A DNA stretch of 64,000 bases. Source: Gracilimonas halophila (GTDB lineage Bacteria > Bacteroidota > Rhodothermia > Balneolales > Balneolaceae). The notes under the pieces are model-generated. The model ran no database searches and had not been told where the DNA came from. It was given only the letters and a program-made list of their open reading frames with translations. A program made the translations under genes and the position numbers. The DNA is taken from assembly GCF_042684365.1 (NCBI RefSeq), contig NZ_JBHULI010000025.1, forward strand, positions 434,001 to 498,000, in the 5' to 3' direction. Positions within the stretch are counted from its first letter, which is position 1, and the number at the start of each line of letters is the position of its first letter. Below, in pieces: positions 36,602 to 46,153 of the stretch.

Positions 36602-37210
36602 ATGAACATGATAAAATTTTTAGAGACAACAGTTATCACATTTTTACTCAGCCTGGTTCTTCTAAGCAGTGCTATTGCTCAGAATGCGAATGATGAGATC
36701 AGGGGTATGCTTGAAGAAAGAGACGAGCAGATCAAAGAGCTTTTAGGAGCTGAGGGAACGGAATATACTGATGCCCAAAGAGCAGAACTCAAAGAGATCA
36801 TAAATGGGGTGATCGATTTTGAAGCCATGGCAAGAGAGGCTCTTGATGATACCTTCGATACAATTTCTGAGGAAGAGCGGAATGAATTTGTTGAGCTATT
36901 TTCGACCATTGTCCGTGATCAGTCACTGAACAAGCTGGATATATACCGCGCTAAAGTAACTTATACCTCTATTGAGTCTAACGATGGTGATGCCCGCATT
37001 GAAACCCTTGCTGAACTTGACAACGTGCGAACTCCTGTTAATTATGAAATGGAGCTGGAGAATGGTGAATGGGTGATCACCGATATGGAAATAGATGATG
37101 TTTCTACCGCCGGTTCCTACAACCGTCAATTTCAGCGGATCATTAATCAGAAAGGGTTTGACTCACTGATGAGCAGTCTCCGCAAAAGGGCTGAAAGGGC
37201 AAATGGCTAA
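36602..37210 (+). CDS. MlaC/Ttg2D-type periplasmic phospholipid-binding protein
   Basis: A 202-residue secreted protein (signal peptide to about AIAQ, residue 27). The MlaC family layout is visible: an N-terminal helix, INGVIDFEAMAREAL, the EERNEFVELFSTIVRDQ region, a beta-sheet with VNYEMELENGEWVITDMEIDDVS and a final helical LMSSLRKRAE. The family carries phospholipids between membranes. It is coupled to a TolC gene rather than to mlaDEF, which are absent here. Its stop overlaps the end of the convergent flippase by 4 bases. Confidence 0.82.
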   Translation: MNMIKFLETTVITFLLSLVLLSSAIAQNANDEIRGMLEERDEQIKELLGAEGTEYTDAQRAELKEIINGVIDFEAMAREALDDTFDTISEEERNEFVELFSTIVRDQSLNKLDIYRAKVTYTSIESNDGDARIETLAELDNVRTPVNYEMELENGEWVITDMEIDDVSTAGSYNRQFQRIINQKGFDSLMSSLRKRAERANG

Positions 37211-38697
37211 AGCAGCTCTCTGATCTTGGCGATCAATCTTTTTATTTGTGAAGTACCTATCACCAAGCTATAAATACCTAAAGTGATAAGGAATAAAACT
37301 ATTTTTCCTTGTATTGAATAAGACAATAAAGGAAAAGTATTGATCAAAAGGATGAATATTCCAGAAGAAATCAGGGCAGCCAGATGTGGTTTATAAATTT
37401 CTTTAAAGTATAATTTTGCCCCGCTTACATAATTTGCTTCCCAAACCTCAAGTATATTCAATAAGATCATTGCTGTTGCAGAGGATATAGCTGCACCTGT
37501 GATCCCAAGCACCGGGATCAGGATAAAGTTTAGAATGATATTCAAAGCACTTACAAAAAGGCTGTTCAACAGTGTTAGTTTTGAATGCCCGGTCATAGCT
37601 ACAATATTTCCTGCAAGGCTGAAGGAACAGTAGGAATAAGGGATGAGCAGCAAAAAGTACATAAATGTAGAAGTACCCCCGTATTCCGGATGTATTATGG
37701 ACAAGAGATCTTGTTTGAAGACCGCTATCAGAAGGAGGACCGGAATAGTTAATGTGGCGATCCAACCGGCTGTTCTTGAAAAATTATGGGAGAGCTTTTC
37801 GGTTTCCGATTCTTTATGAAATCGAACGATAAAAGGTGAAAAAGCGGTAGAAAAAATCCCTTTGATGGCTTTTACCTCTCGTATTATCATAGCACCCGCT
37901 CCATAGAAACCAACTACGGTAGCACTAAAACCAAAAGCTGGGAGCATAAGCACATCAATGCCTGTTATGAACCGGTTTAAAGTCATATTTATATTTTGAG
38001 GAATAGCAAAATCAAGCAACTGTTTGTCTATGCTGAAATTCCTGAATCCATACCATAATTTCTTCCAGCTAAGTTGCCTGCTGTACACCCATACTGAGAT
38101 CAAAAACAGAGTAAGTTGCGTGCAAAGGTATGCAAGGGCAATGCCTTTTAGATCCGGATAAATAAACCAGAAAAATACCGCAAAGAATAAGAGCGCAATA
38201 GGCCTGATCCAGCCATTACTGAGGGCGTCATACTTCATGATCATTAAACCTTGTGTAGCGGCAAGAACCACACGCTCAAATGCCATGAAGGGTATTGCAA
38301 ATAGCATAAACTTAAAAACGATGAATAATCCTGCATTGAAATCATCGGCATAGATGAACTCAAGGAGCCGTTCACCAAATAAAAAACCGAAGATCAGTAC
38401 GATAACAGAAAACCCAATACTCCACCCGAATGCATTACATAATGAGCGGTAGAGGAGGGTCTGTTCACCTTTATCATCTGCATAACGAGCTACAAAAATA
38501 AGTGCCCCGTCTTTAAAGCCGGAGGTCAGAAAAGCAATAACGATCTCAACGGTGATCATGGCCGTGATGTAGATACCAAACACATCAGGACCATAAAGCC
38601 GGTTCACAAGTATCAGAAAAAGGGGAGTAGCTACCTTTCCAATCACACCTAAAAAATTGACAAAGGCGCCTTTTTGCAGTTCGGAATCTATACTCAT
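37207..38697 (-). CDS. Polysaccharide flippase (Wzx/MATE-like), glycan region copy 1
   Basis: A 496-residue integral membrane protein with about 12-14 helices and almost no soluble region. It has the oligosaccharide flippase layout: FVNFLGVIGKVATPLFLILVNR opening and LLNSLFVSALNIILNFILIPVLGITGAAISSA in the second half, a widespread Wzx motif. It moves lipid-linked sugars across the inner membrane. A second, differently sequenced flippase lies at 44619-46139. Confidence 0.82.
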   Translation of the reverse strand: MSIDSELQKGAFVNFLGVIGKVATPLFLILVNRLYGPDVFGIYITAMITVEIVIAFLTSGFKDGALIFVARYADDKGEQTLLYRSLCNAFGWSIGFSVIVLIFGFLFGERLLEFIYADDFNAGLFIVFKFMLFAIPFMAFERVVLAATQGLMIMKYDALSNGWIRPIALLFFAVFFWFIYPDLKGIALAYLCTQLTLFLISVWVYSRQLSWKKLWYGFRNFSIDKQLLDFAIPQNINMTLNRFITGIDVLMLPAFGFSATVVGFYGAGAMIIREVKAIKGIFSTAFSPFIVRFHKESETEKLSHNFSRTAGWIATLTIPVLLLIAVFKQDLLSIIHPEYGGTSTFMYFLLLIPYSYCSFSLAGNIVAMTGHSKLTLLNSLFVSALNIILNFILIPVLGITGAAISSATAMILLNILEVWEANYVSGAKLYFKEIYKPHLAALISSGIFILLINTFPLLSYSIQGKIVLFLITLGIYSLVIGTSQIKRLIAKIRELL

Positions 38698-38856
38698 TAT
38701 TCCGGTTAAGGATTGATATTTTTTTCAACAGAGATCAAGGTAGGGATTAATAAGCAAAAAACTGAATAGATCGATGTCGCATGAATTGTTTAAAACCAAA
38801 GACTAATGCAGAAAATATTAGATGTAATTATACTCGATTAAAGTATATTAAAAGGC

Positions 38857-38864
38857 TATCTTTG
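38857..38864 (+). promoter_or_regulatory. TATCTTTG element before the glycosyltransferase at 38893
   Basis: A perfect TAnnTTTG copy, identical in all eight bases to the one before guaB. It lies about 29 bases before the ATG at 38893, giving a short leader. No good TTTG is seen at the -33 position, as with the guaB site. Confidence 0.4.
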
Positions 38865-38892
38865 GTTAAAAATAAGTGGTCGATATAACTTA

Positions 38893-39930
38893 ATGCTAAC
38901 ACCGGTTAAAAAAGACAAGTTTGGTAAAGAAGGGTACGTGTACATAAGCTACGGGCACCCCAAATATTTGGAACACGCAGTTGCTTCTGCGACAACTCTT
39001 CGACGATACGATACAGAGCGACCAATAGCACTGGTGTGTACTGAAAACCATAAACGGCTTGTTAAAAAGCATAATCTCGACTCGCTTTTTGACTTTGTAT
39101 TTGACTTACCCGAAGAACATGCTTCTATAGTTGGGTTTAAGCATAATTTCTATCAACACCTTTATTTTGAAAAGAACCTTTTTCTTGATAGCGATATTGC
39201 ATGGTGTAAAGATCCCGACCGGCTTTGGATGGCTTTAGATCCATATGAGTTTACCGTAACAGGAAATTTGATCTCTGACAACTTCTTCGGGGCTCCTAAA
39301 AGCATTGGGGTACTTAAAGATATTATCTTCCTTCGTCGAAAACGTACCCTAAAAAGATTTGGACTTACCTATTTGAGCAGGGCTCAAACCGGACTCATGT
39401 ATGCCTCAGACTATACATTAACCAAGAAAGCATGCGAACTTGCTAAAGAAATGCTGGATCGTAAATCCGAAACACATTTCCAGAGCCGAAAAAAGGAACA
39501 AGGGCGTACAGAGGAATCATGTGAGTGGAGTTTAGCCATGGCTATGTCGAAGCTGAATATACCGATCTATCCATGGTTCCAGGGACATACCAGTCCCCAG
39601 CTAGATTACATTAATCTGCTTACCGAGCATGATGATGAATTTGAGTACGTGAAGTGCAAATATTACTGTAACGATTTTGTGTATTCCATTCGGGGGTTAA
39701 AGACAAATTGGCTTAAGAAATTGTTAATAGGATTTTTCTCTTTGATTCCCGGAAAAGGAGACTATATGATGGTTACTCCTTATTGTTTGCATTTTGGATG
39801 GTATCATGAGAAACAACCATTTTATGAGTTTTCGGATAGGGTATGGAAACGCCTTGCTGAAGACAACAAAATAAAAGGCAAGTCATACCCCGAGGCAGAA
39901 GTAAGCGATACCTCTTCGAATGAAACTTGA
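38893..39930 (+). CDS. Putative GT-A type glycosyltransferase
   Basis: A 345-residue protein. A GT-A pattern is visible: the N-terminal beta/alpha unit (YVYISYGHPKYLEHAVASATTLRRY) and the metal-binding DxD as LFLDSDIAW (Asp99-Ser-Asp101). A later part reads HFGWYHEKQP. The layout is like GT8-type hexosyltransferases, but I cannot assign family or sugar. It overlaps the next membrane protein by 11 bases, so the two are probably co-expressed. Confidence 0.65.
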   Translation: MLTPVKKDKFGKEGYVYISYGHPKYLEHAVASATTLRRYDTERPIALVCTENHKRLVKKHNLDSLFDFVFDLPEEHASIVGFKHNFYQHLYFEKNLFLDSDIAWCKDPDRLWMALDPYEFTVTGNLISDNFFGAPKSIGVLKDIIFLRRKRTLKRFGLTYLSRAQTGLMYASDYTLTKKACELAKEMLDRKSETHFQSRKKEQGRTEESCEWSLAMAMSKLNIPIYPWFQGHTSPQLDYINLLTEHDDEFEYVKCKYYCNDFVYSIRGLKTNWLKKLLIGFFSLIPGKGDYMMVTPYCLHFGWYHEKQPFYEFSDRVWKRLAEDNKIKGKSYPEAEVSDTSSNET

Positions 39931-40837
39931 AACTGATAAGAAAGAGCTTCTCAAAAAAACTGCACGGTATATTGTTCAGTTTGCTATTATTGGATACCTG
40001 GTCTACCAGCTTTATGATATTGGGTTATATGATGTACTGGAATCACTTCCCAGGATCCCGCTCTTCTACTTCCTCTATTTTGTTATTTACTTTTCCTTAC
40101 CCGTAGCAGAGGTATTTATATATCGGATCAAATGGCCGATCTCTTTTAGAGATTCGTTACCTGTATTTATTCAAAAGAAAGTTCTCAATACAGATGTTGT
40201 GGGATATTCAGGAGAAGTATATCTGTATATTTGGGCAAAGAAGTACATTGGTGAAACGGCAAAAGAACTTTTCCTTTTTATTAAAGACAATAACGTATTG
40301 TCTTCTCTTGCTTCTGGGATAGTAACTCTGTTCTTGCTCATATTCTTCATCACCAAGGGCTATATCAATATTAACGAGTACATTAGCGGGATCGATCATT
40401 GGGGGTGGTTGCTGATTGCTTTGGGTGTTGTGGTCGCGGTGGCCTTAGTGTATAAATTTCGCAAGGCGATCTTTGGGCTAAGCAGGGCAGACAGTATTAA
40501 AATATTTTCATTACATGCGGGACGTATTATTTTCATAAATGTAATACAGATCTTGCAATGGCATGTGGCCCGGCCTGACATTGCTATACCGGTTTGGTTT
40601 ACCTTTTCTGCAGTGCAAATTCTATCATCCCGAATCCCCTTTTTACCGAGTACCGATGTATTATTTGTGACTGTGGCACTTGAAATGTCGGGAGCGGTTT
40701 CTGTTCCAAAAGAAGAATTGGTTGGGATCTTGACAGCCAATCTGATCTTAATTCGAATTTTGAATGTTTCTTCCTACCTTGTTTCTAAGCTTTATGAACG
40801 AAAACAAGAATTTATTCCCGCTGATGAAGATCTTTAG
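39920..40837 (+). CDS. Polytopic membrane protein, glycan region
   Basis: A 305-residue protein with about 7-8 hydrophobic helices (for example 18-30, 48-70, 125-150, 160-180). It resembles LPG_synthase_TM/YbhN-type proteins: an initial YIVQFAIIGYLVYQLYDIG helix, and a final VSSYLVSKLYERKQEF. Likely role: transfer or flipping of a lipid or glycan. Its start lies 11 bases inside the previous gene, and its end overlaps the Wzi-like gene. Confidence 0.5.
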   Translation: MKLETDKKELLKKTARYIVQFAIIGYLVYQLYDIGLYDVLESLPRIPLFYFLYFVIYFSLPVAEVFIYRIKWPISFRDSLPVFIQKKVLNTDVVGYSGEVYLYIWAKKYIGETAKELFLFIKDNNVLSSLASGIVTLFLLIFFITKGYININEYISGIDHWGWLLIALGVVVAVALVYKFRKAIFGLSRADSIKIFSLHAGRIIFINVIQILQWHVARPDIAIPVWFTFSAVQILSSRIPFLPSTDVLFVTVALEMSGAVSVPKEELVGILTANLILIRILNVSSYLVSKLYERKQEFIPADEDL

Positions 40838-42320
40838 TTCAATAATAAAAAGTAGAATGCCCGTACTCTTTTTAGGTATGGCATTCTTTTTTCAAGGACA
40901 ATTAATTGCTCAATCGGACACTGAAAGACCATCCATAGATCTTATCACAGGTTTTGAATTCATGATTAACCCAGATGGTCTCAATCAAGATCTCCCTTTT
41001 TGGATGCATGCTAACAGGGATGGGAGAGTCGATCAGAATTCAGCAAATACATTAAACTACATTGAAGCCACCTCGAAGCTATTTGAGGACGAAAATTTTG
41101 ATATTGAAACCGGTGTAAGTATCTCTTCCCGGATCAGCGATGACCCCTCTATTTTTTTTGATAAAGCTTATTTAGAGATCCGAGCCTTCGATTTTAAGTT
41201 CTTGGGAGGTAGGTTTATCGATCCTCTCACGAAAAAAGAAAATGAACTTTCCACGGGTTCATTCATGTACAGCCGGAATGCAACCCCCATCCCCAAAATT
41301 GCTTTTACAACAGATGGGTTCTTAGATGTCCCGGGAACCCAGGGCATTATCCGTTATAAAGGCCTCTTTGGTCATGGCTGGTTTGAAAACGACCGGTTTG
41401 TCAGAGATGCTTATTTGCACGAGAAATATTTTTACCTAAGTATTAAACATTCTTTTTATGAAGCAGTTGCTGGTATAGTTCATAATGTTCAATGGGCAGG
41501 TGTAAGTCAGGGTAGTCGAGGAAAATTGCCTTCAGGCTGGGGGACTTTTAAGGAAGTAGTGTTTGCAAGCGGCTCCAGCGATCCTGATGCACCGGGCGGA
41601 GAGCAGTCCAATGCTGTTGGAAACTCGGTAGCAGCTTATGATTTCAGCCTGGGACTTTTCTTCGATAAGGTTGACCTGAGAGCTTACCGGCTATTCTATC
41701 TTGAGGACAAGGTGTCTACTCAGTTTAGAAGTCCCTGGGATGGAGTTTGGGGCCTAAACATAAAGCCAAAAGGAACATCCTTGGTACAAAATATTTTGTG
41801 GGAGCACATCAATACAAAAAAACAGGATTCATTCGACTACGAGCCTTATGGAACAGCCAGTTATTATTATAATGGAATATATAGAACCGGCTGGACGTAC
41901 GGCCGAAGGGTAATTGGTAACCCCTTGATCCTGACAGATGGTTCGGATGGTTCATCGGGCCGACCCACTTACAACAATATTATCATTGCTCACCATACAG
42001 GGTTATCAGGTAATCTAACCAACCAGCTAAATTATAAGCTGCTATATACTTTCAGCAGGAATTACGGGACTTACCCGGAGCAGATCATTCAGCCCCTTCC
42101 GCCATCAGAGTGTAATGCACGTCCTCAAACAGTATGTGCGGAACTTCGTCCTTTGGATGAGCTCAAAAAGGTAAATCATTCTTTCTATTTCGAAGTGGAA
42201 GGGAGCTCAAGCCGGCAGCCAAGATTAAACTATAACGTAGGATTGGGATTGGATTTAGGTGAACTATATACAGAAAACCGATTTGGAATAATGTTAGGTG
42301 TTGAATACAAACTATTTTAG
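40824..42320 (+). CDS. Wzi-like capsule assembly outer-membrane protein
   Basis: A 498-residue outer-membrane barrel from ATG 40824, with signal peptide ending near LIAQSD (earlier in-frame ATGs at 40764/40794 would overlap the upstream gene by more). The Wzi family pattern is visible: ITGFEFMINPDGLNQDLPFWMHANRDG, repeated strand pairs, GRFIDPLTKKEN and a final strand ending in F. Wzi anchors capsule polysaccharide to the cell surface. It ends in a hairpin shared with the convergent GT2 gene. Confidence 0.72.
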   Translation: MKIFSSIIKSRMPVLFLGMAFFFQGQLIAQSDTERPSIDLITGFEFMINPDGLNQDLPFWMHANRDGRVDQNSANTLNYIEATSKLFEDENFDIETGVSISSRISDDPSIFFDKAYLEIRAFDFKFLGGRFIDPLTKKENELSTGSFMYSRNATPIPKIAFTTDGFLDVPGTQGIIRYKGLFGHGWFENDRFVRDAYLHEKYFYLSIKHSFYEAVAGIVHNVQWAGVSQGSRGKLPSGWGTFKEVVFASGSSDPDAPGGEQSNAVGNSVAAYDFSLGLFFDKVDLRAYRLFYLEDKVSTQFRSPWDGVWGLNIKPKGTSLVQNILWEHINTKKQDSFDYEPYGTASYYYNGIYRTGWTYGRRVIGNPLILTDGSDGSSGRPTYNNIIIAHHTGLSGNLTNQLNYKLLYTFSRNYGTYPEQIIQPLPPSECNARPQTVCAELRPLDELKKVNHSFYFEVEGSSSRQPRLNYNVGLGLDLGELYTENRFGIMLGVEYKLF

Positions 42321-42340
42321 CATTCAGATCTGCTAAAATA
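42313..42340. terminator. Bidirectional hairpin between convergent genes
   Basis: The perfect 10-bp stem TATTTTAGCA (42313-42322) / TGCTAAAATA (42331-42340) closes an 8-base loop. It contains the TAG stops of both the Wzi-like gene (42318-42320) and the GT2 gene (42333-42335). It is T/A-rich on both flanks, so it can end transcription from either side. Confidence 0.65.
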
Positions 42341-43139
42341 AATTTAGTTCTTTTGATTCTTTCCAGTATTGATCAAAGGCATCTTTCGCATTTTCAGATA
42401 ATTTAAACCGGGGATGGGAGAACTGATCATTCAGTAAATGCTTGTACCATACATACTGAAAGAATGAAATAACGGAGTTTCGGATACGGCGTTTAAAGTG
42501 AACCTGTTCCCAGGTATTCTGTCCATGATAGGCACGCAGAAACAGGTAGTTGTAGGAATTTTCAAGCTTATAATATTTTTTTTCCATCCATTGTTTCAGG
42601 TAAACAGTATCCTCTGCACGTTTTGTTTCGGGATACCGAATATCGTCATTTCTTTTGTGCATTATACTTCCGGGGATCCCATCCGGTAATATACCTATGT
42701 AAGGATGTTCTATAAATTCCGGAGTATCAAGATGCATGATGGCGGATGAAAGGCAGCAGACATCGAAACCTTTATCTAAAACAGCAGCCTGTATTGCGAC
42801 TCGTTCCGGGTGATACCAGTCATCATCATCCCATTGTATAAGATAATCTCCGGTAGCTGCTTCAAGACTTAAGTTTCTCAACTGCCCTAACACATAGTCA
42901 TTATTGCTGTCAAGCTGGATGTATTTGATTTCAGAAGAAGGAATATCGTTGAGAAGAGGAGAGTAATCCTGACTTCCATCATCAAGTATTACCAGTTCTT
43001 TATTTTTATAAGTCTGATTTTTAAAACACTGGATAGCCCTTCGAGCCAAATGTAAGCGGTTAGCAGTTACCATAAGGCAACTAACCTTTCTTGTTTGAGT
43101 GCTTTGGTCTGTATTTAAAGATGACTTATTTGATGGCAT
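42333..43139 (-). CDS. Family 2 glycosyltransferase
   Basis: A 268-residue GT-A enzyme (ATG at 43139; a TTG one codon earlier is less likely). The motifs are clear: VSCLMVTANRLHLARRAIQCF, the nucleotide-binding ELVILDDGSQD, the metal-binding QWDDDDWYHPER, and a helical C-terminal end. It adds a sugar to a growing glycan in the cytoplasm. It is convergent with the Wzi-like gene and separated from the next gene by a 155-base gap. Confidence 0.85.
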   Translation of the reverse strand: MPSNKSSLNTDQSTQTRKVSCLMVTANRLHLARRAIQCFKNQTYKNKELVILDDGSQDYSPLLNDIPSSEIKYIQLDSNNDYVLGQLRNLSLEAATGDYLIQWDDDDWYHPERVAIQAAVLDKGFDVCCLSSAIMHLDTPEFIEHPYIGILPDGIPGSIMHKRNDDIRYPETKRAEDTVYLKQWMEKKYYKLENSYNYLFLRAYHGQNTWEQVHFKRRIRNSVISFFQYVWYKHLLNDQFSHPRFKLSENAKDAFDQYWKESKELNLF

Positions 43140-43294
43140 CAAAACTCTTAAAAAAGAATGTATTAAACTTACTTTTGAAGGTATAAAAAAATGATCTACT
43201 TATTTTTATAAAATATTCATTCTCAGGTCCCCAAAATTATTATTTCTTATTTTGGTAACTTAAACATTCAAGTCGTAATCAACTTAGGTTTATA

Positions 43295-44629
43295 TTGGCA
43301 AACCAGAAAAATGTTTTAATGATAGCCCCGTATTTTGTCCCCCGAAGACGGGTTGGGGCAATACGGCCTTTCAAGTTTTCGACTCATTTGCATGAATTTG
43401 GTTGGAGCCCCACTTTGATAGCTATTAAAAGTGATACAGGTAGCCTGACCAATCTTGAGGAAGAACTACTTAAAACTGTACAGGTTCATGAGTTAGAAAC
43501 CCCACTTGACCGTACTCATAAATCCGGTGGGCAATTAGGGGAAAGTGGGGCAGAAAGTTCTCCGTCCATCTCGAAGATCATAACTGAGAATGTTTCATCT
43601 TTTATAGACCGGAACTTCCCAATTGATACCTGGCTGCCTTTCTTTTACACGAGATATAATCATATCAGGGAAATTGCCAGGGAAGCAAACCCCGATGTTA
43701 TTTTTAGTACAGGAGACCCCTGGTCGGCTCATTGGGTTGCGCAAAAACTCAAAAAAGATCTATCACTGCCCTGGGTTGCAGATTTCCGTGATCCCTGGAC
43801 ACTTTCTAATGTAAGCCTGAAAGAGAGAACTACTTTTTCATCTGCTATGGACAGGTATTGGGAAAGAAAGGTTATGAAAACTGCCGACTGGTTAACATTC
43901 ACCTCGCGAAATACTTGTAGTTTATATCAAGGTGAATACCCTTTTATAACTGACAAAAGTTCTACGATCTACAATGCTTACGACTATGCTTTGTATGAAG
44001 CGGCCAGAGAGAAGTATGAACTTCTGAATATGGAAGACCAAAACCTGAATATCATCTTTTGGGGAAAATTCAGAAAGCTATCACCTGTTGACGGTGTCAT
44101 TGAAATTTTAAAGGCAGTAGAAATAACGAACCCTGATCTCGTAAAAAATATCAAGATCCACAGTTTTGGTGAGATCAGTGAAGCAGATATTGAATTGGCC
44201 CGCGGTGAAGGATTTGAGGAACAATTTATAGCTCATGAACCCATGCCACCTGAAAGTGCATTATCGGTATTGAATCAGGCTGATATACAACTCGTAAGCA
44301 CTGCAATGGAAAGAAAAGATATTATCCCTGCAAAATTATGGGACTATTTAGCCGCTAATCCTCCAATTTTATCCATAGCACCGAATCCTGAGATCAGACA
44401 AATTTTAGAAGAAACAAAAAGTGGAAAGCAATATGATCTTCGAAAGGATATAGATCGGCTTGTTGAGGTACTGGTTCAGTGTGTTAATGCAAAGAGAAAT
44501 GGAATACCTATACCACTTGAAAGAGCAAAAAGTGATCAAGATTTTAAACTCTATGATGCGGGATCGATCACGAAACAGCTTTCAGAACTATTTGAGCATT
44601 TGACTTCAGATAAACCACATGTCAGCTAA
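43295..44629 (+). CDS. Glycosyltransferase, GT4-like, paralog of the gene at 26805
   Basis: A 444-residue GT-B type protein. The best start is TTG at 43295 (MANQKNVLMIAPYFVP...), because the next ATG would remove the first strand. Key parts: APYFVPRRRVGAIRPFKF, IFSTGDPWSAHWVA, VADFRDPW and a C-terminal donor-binding region (TAMERKDIIPAKLWDYLA). It resembles the enzyme at 26805 in order and spacing of these blocks. Overlaps the next flippase by 11 bases. Confidence 0.78.
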   Translation: MANQKNVLMIAPYFVPRRRVGAIRPFKFSTHLHEFGWSPTLIAIKSDTGSLTNLEEELLKTVQVHELETPLDRTHKSGGQLGESGAESSPSISKIITENVSSFIDRNFPIDTWLPFFYTRYNHIREIAREANPDVIFSTGDPWSAHWVAQKLKKDLSLPWVADFRDPWTLSNVSLKERTTFSSAMDRYWERKVMKTADWLTFTSRNTCSLYQGEYPFITDKSSTIYNAYDYALYEAAREKYELLNMEDQNLNIIFWGKFRKLSPVDGVIEILKAVEITNPDLVKNIKIHSFGEISEADIELARGEGFEEQFIAHEPMPPESALSVLNQADIQLVSTAMERKDIIPAKLWDYLAANPPILSIAPNPEIRQILEETKSGKQYDLRKDIDRLVEVLVQCVNAKRNGIPIPLERAKSDQDFKLYDAGSITKQLSELFEHLTSDKPHVS

Positions 44630-46139
44630 AAAAGAGGGCTCACTCACAGAAAAAACAGGTGTAGTAGTTTTTGCACGAATTCTGACTACAGTGATAGATC
44701 TATTGCTGGCTGTAGCTATTGTCAGGATTCTCTCCAAAACTGATTTTGCCATTATCGGCTACTTGCTGATGATCCACGAGGTAGCCCGAAATTTGGCGGT
44801 CATGGGTTTTCCGGAAAGTGTGTTCTATTATTTTGAACGATTGGGAAACAACGCCCGTCGGGGTTTTGCTTTTCAGACGATAGCCATTCTTTTGGTTACC
44901 GGTATTGTTGCAGCCTCAGCGATCATAATTTTCAATTTCTTCGTTCCAGCCTTATTAACTAATTGGCCGGAAGCATCGGTATTGGCCGTTCAGGAATTTC
45001 TACCACTGATGGCCATTGTTGCTTTATTTGAGATCCCATCCTGGCCGGTTGCTAATATATTGCTTGCGGCTGATCGCCAAAAAGATGCTGCGTGGTACGA
45101 AATTGGCACGAGCAGCCTTTCATTTATTGCTCTTATCATTCCTTTGTGGCTGGGATTTTCCCTGGGTTTCGCACTTTGGTGCCTGGTAGGATATGCTGTA
45201 CTTCGATTTGTTTGCTCAATCGTATGGGTTTGGTTTGTGTTGCCCGCAGGCAGATCAATTGGATCTGATATCACGCTCACCGAACAGGCCGGTTTTTCAA
45301 TTCCGCTTGGGCTGTCAGCACTGGTTGGGAAGTTCAATAAGTACATCGACAAGTTCGTGGTTTCGATATTATTGGTAGATACCGCTTATGCCGAATACAG
45401 CGTTGCAGCCAATGAAGTCCCGATCATTAAAGTAATACCATTTGCAGTGGGCTCAGTCTTGATAAGCCGTTATGTGAGCTTGAACCTGGAAGCCAAGAAG
45501 GAAGAGTTACTTGCGCTATGGTACAAAGGGATTGAAAAAGTAAGCTTACTGGTAGTCCCGCTGACTATTTTGGTGATCGTAATTGCCAATGATCTGATCC
45601 TGTTGGTGTTTGAAACAGAAGGTACTTCCTATGCAGCAGCGGTGTTACCTTTCCAGATCTATAATTTAATTGTATTGATCAGGGTCACTCATTACGGAAG
45701 CATTTTACAGGCTTTTGGTGATACAAAAGGAATTTTATATTTCAGTTTAAACCTGCTGGCGGCTAACATCATACTTAGCATACCTTTCACGTGGTATTTT
45801 GGCATTGTAGGTACAGCGCTTTCAACATTAATAGCCAACATCTACAACTGGTACATTATACTGAGACGTATTGGTAAGCACATGGAGCTTCCGGTGAGCA
45901 AAGTATTACCCTTCCCGTTTTATTTTAAAGTACTGGGCTTATCTGTAGTATCCGGAATTCCAATTTGGGTGCTGCGATTTCTCTTTATCTCACCGGAGAA
46001 TAATCTGGCTGGATTAATTTTTGGGATCACGACCTTCTTAGTAATGTTTCTGGCTTTAGGAACATTTTTAAATATAATCACCAAAGAAGACTGGCGTAAA
46101 TTTTTGGACTGGATCAGTCTTAAATTTCTATATAAATAG
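44619..46139 (+). CDS. Polysaccharide flippase (Wzx-like), glycan region copy 2
   Basis: A 506-residue integral membrane protein with about 14 helices. The opening EKTGVVVFARILTTVIDLLLAVAIVRILSKTDFAIIGY is a Wzx-type signature, and IVGTALSTLIANIYNWYIIL is typical of the second half. It translocates lipid-linked oligosaccharides. It lies in one transcription unit with the upstream glycosyltransferase (overlap 11 bases), suggesting that they act on the same polymer. Confidence 0.84.
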   Translation: MSAKKEGSLTEKTGVVVFARILTTVIDLLLAVAIVRILSKTDFAIIGYLLMIHEVARNLAVMGFPESVFYYFERLGNNARRGFAFQTIAILLVTGIVAASAIIIFNFFVPALLTNWPEASVLAVQEFLPLMAIVALFEIPSWPVANILLAADRQKDAAWYEIGTSSLSFIALIIPLWLGFSLGFALWCLVGYAVLRFVCSIVWVWFVLPAGRSIGSDITLTEQAGFSIPLGLSALVGKFNKYIDKFVVSILLVDTAYAEYSVAANEVPIIKVIPFAVGSVLISRYVSLNLEAKKEELLALWYKGIEKVSLLVVPLTILVIVIANDLILLVFETEGTSYAAAVLPFQIYNLIVLIRVTHYGSILQAFGDTKGILYFSLNLLAANIILSIPFTWYFGIVGTALSTLIANIYNWYIILRRIGKHMELPVSKVLPFPFYFKVLGLSVVSGIPIWVLRFLFISPENNLAGLIFGITTFLVMFLALGTFLNIITKEDWRKFLDWISLKFLYK

Positions 46140-46153
46140 AGTGCTCGGCAGGT

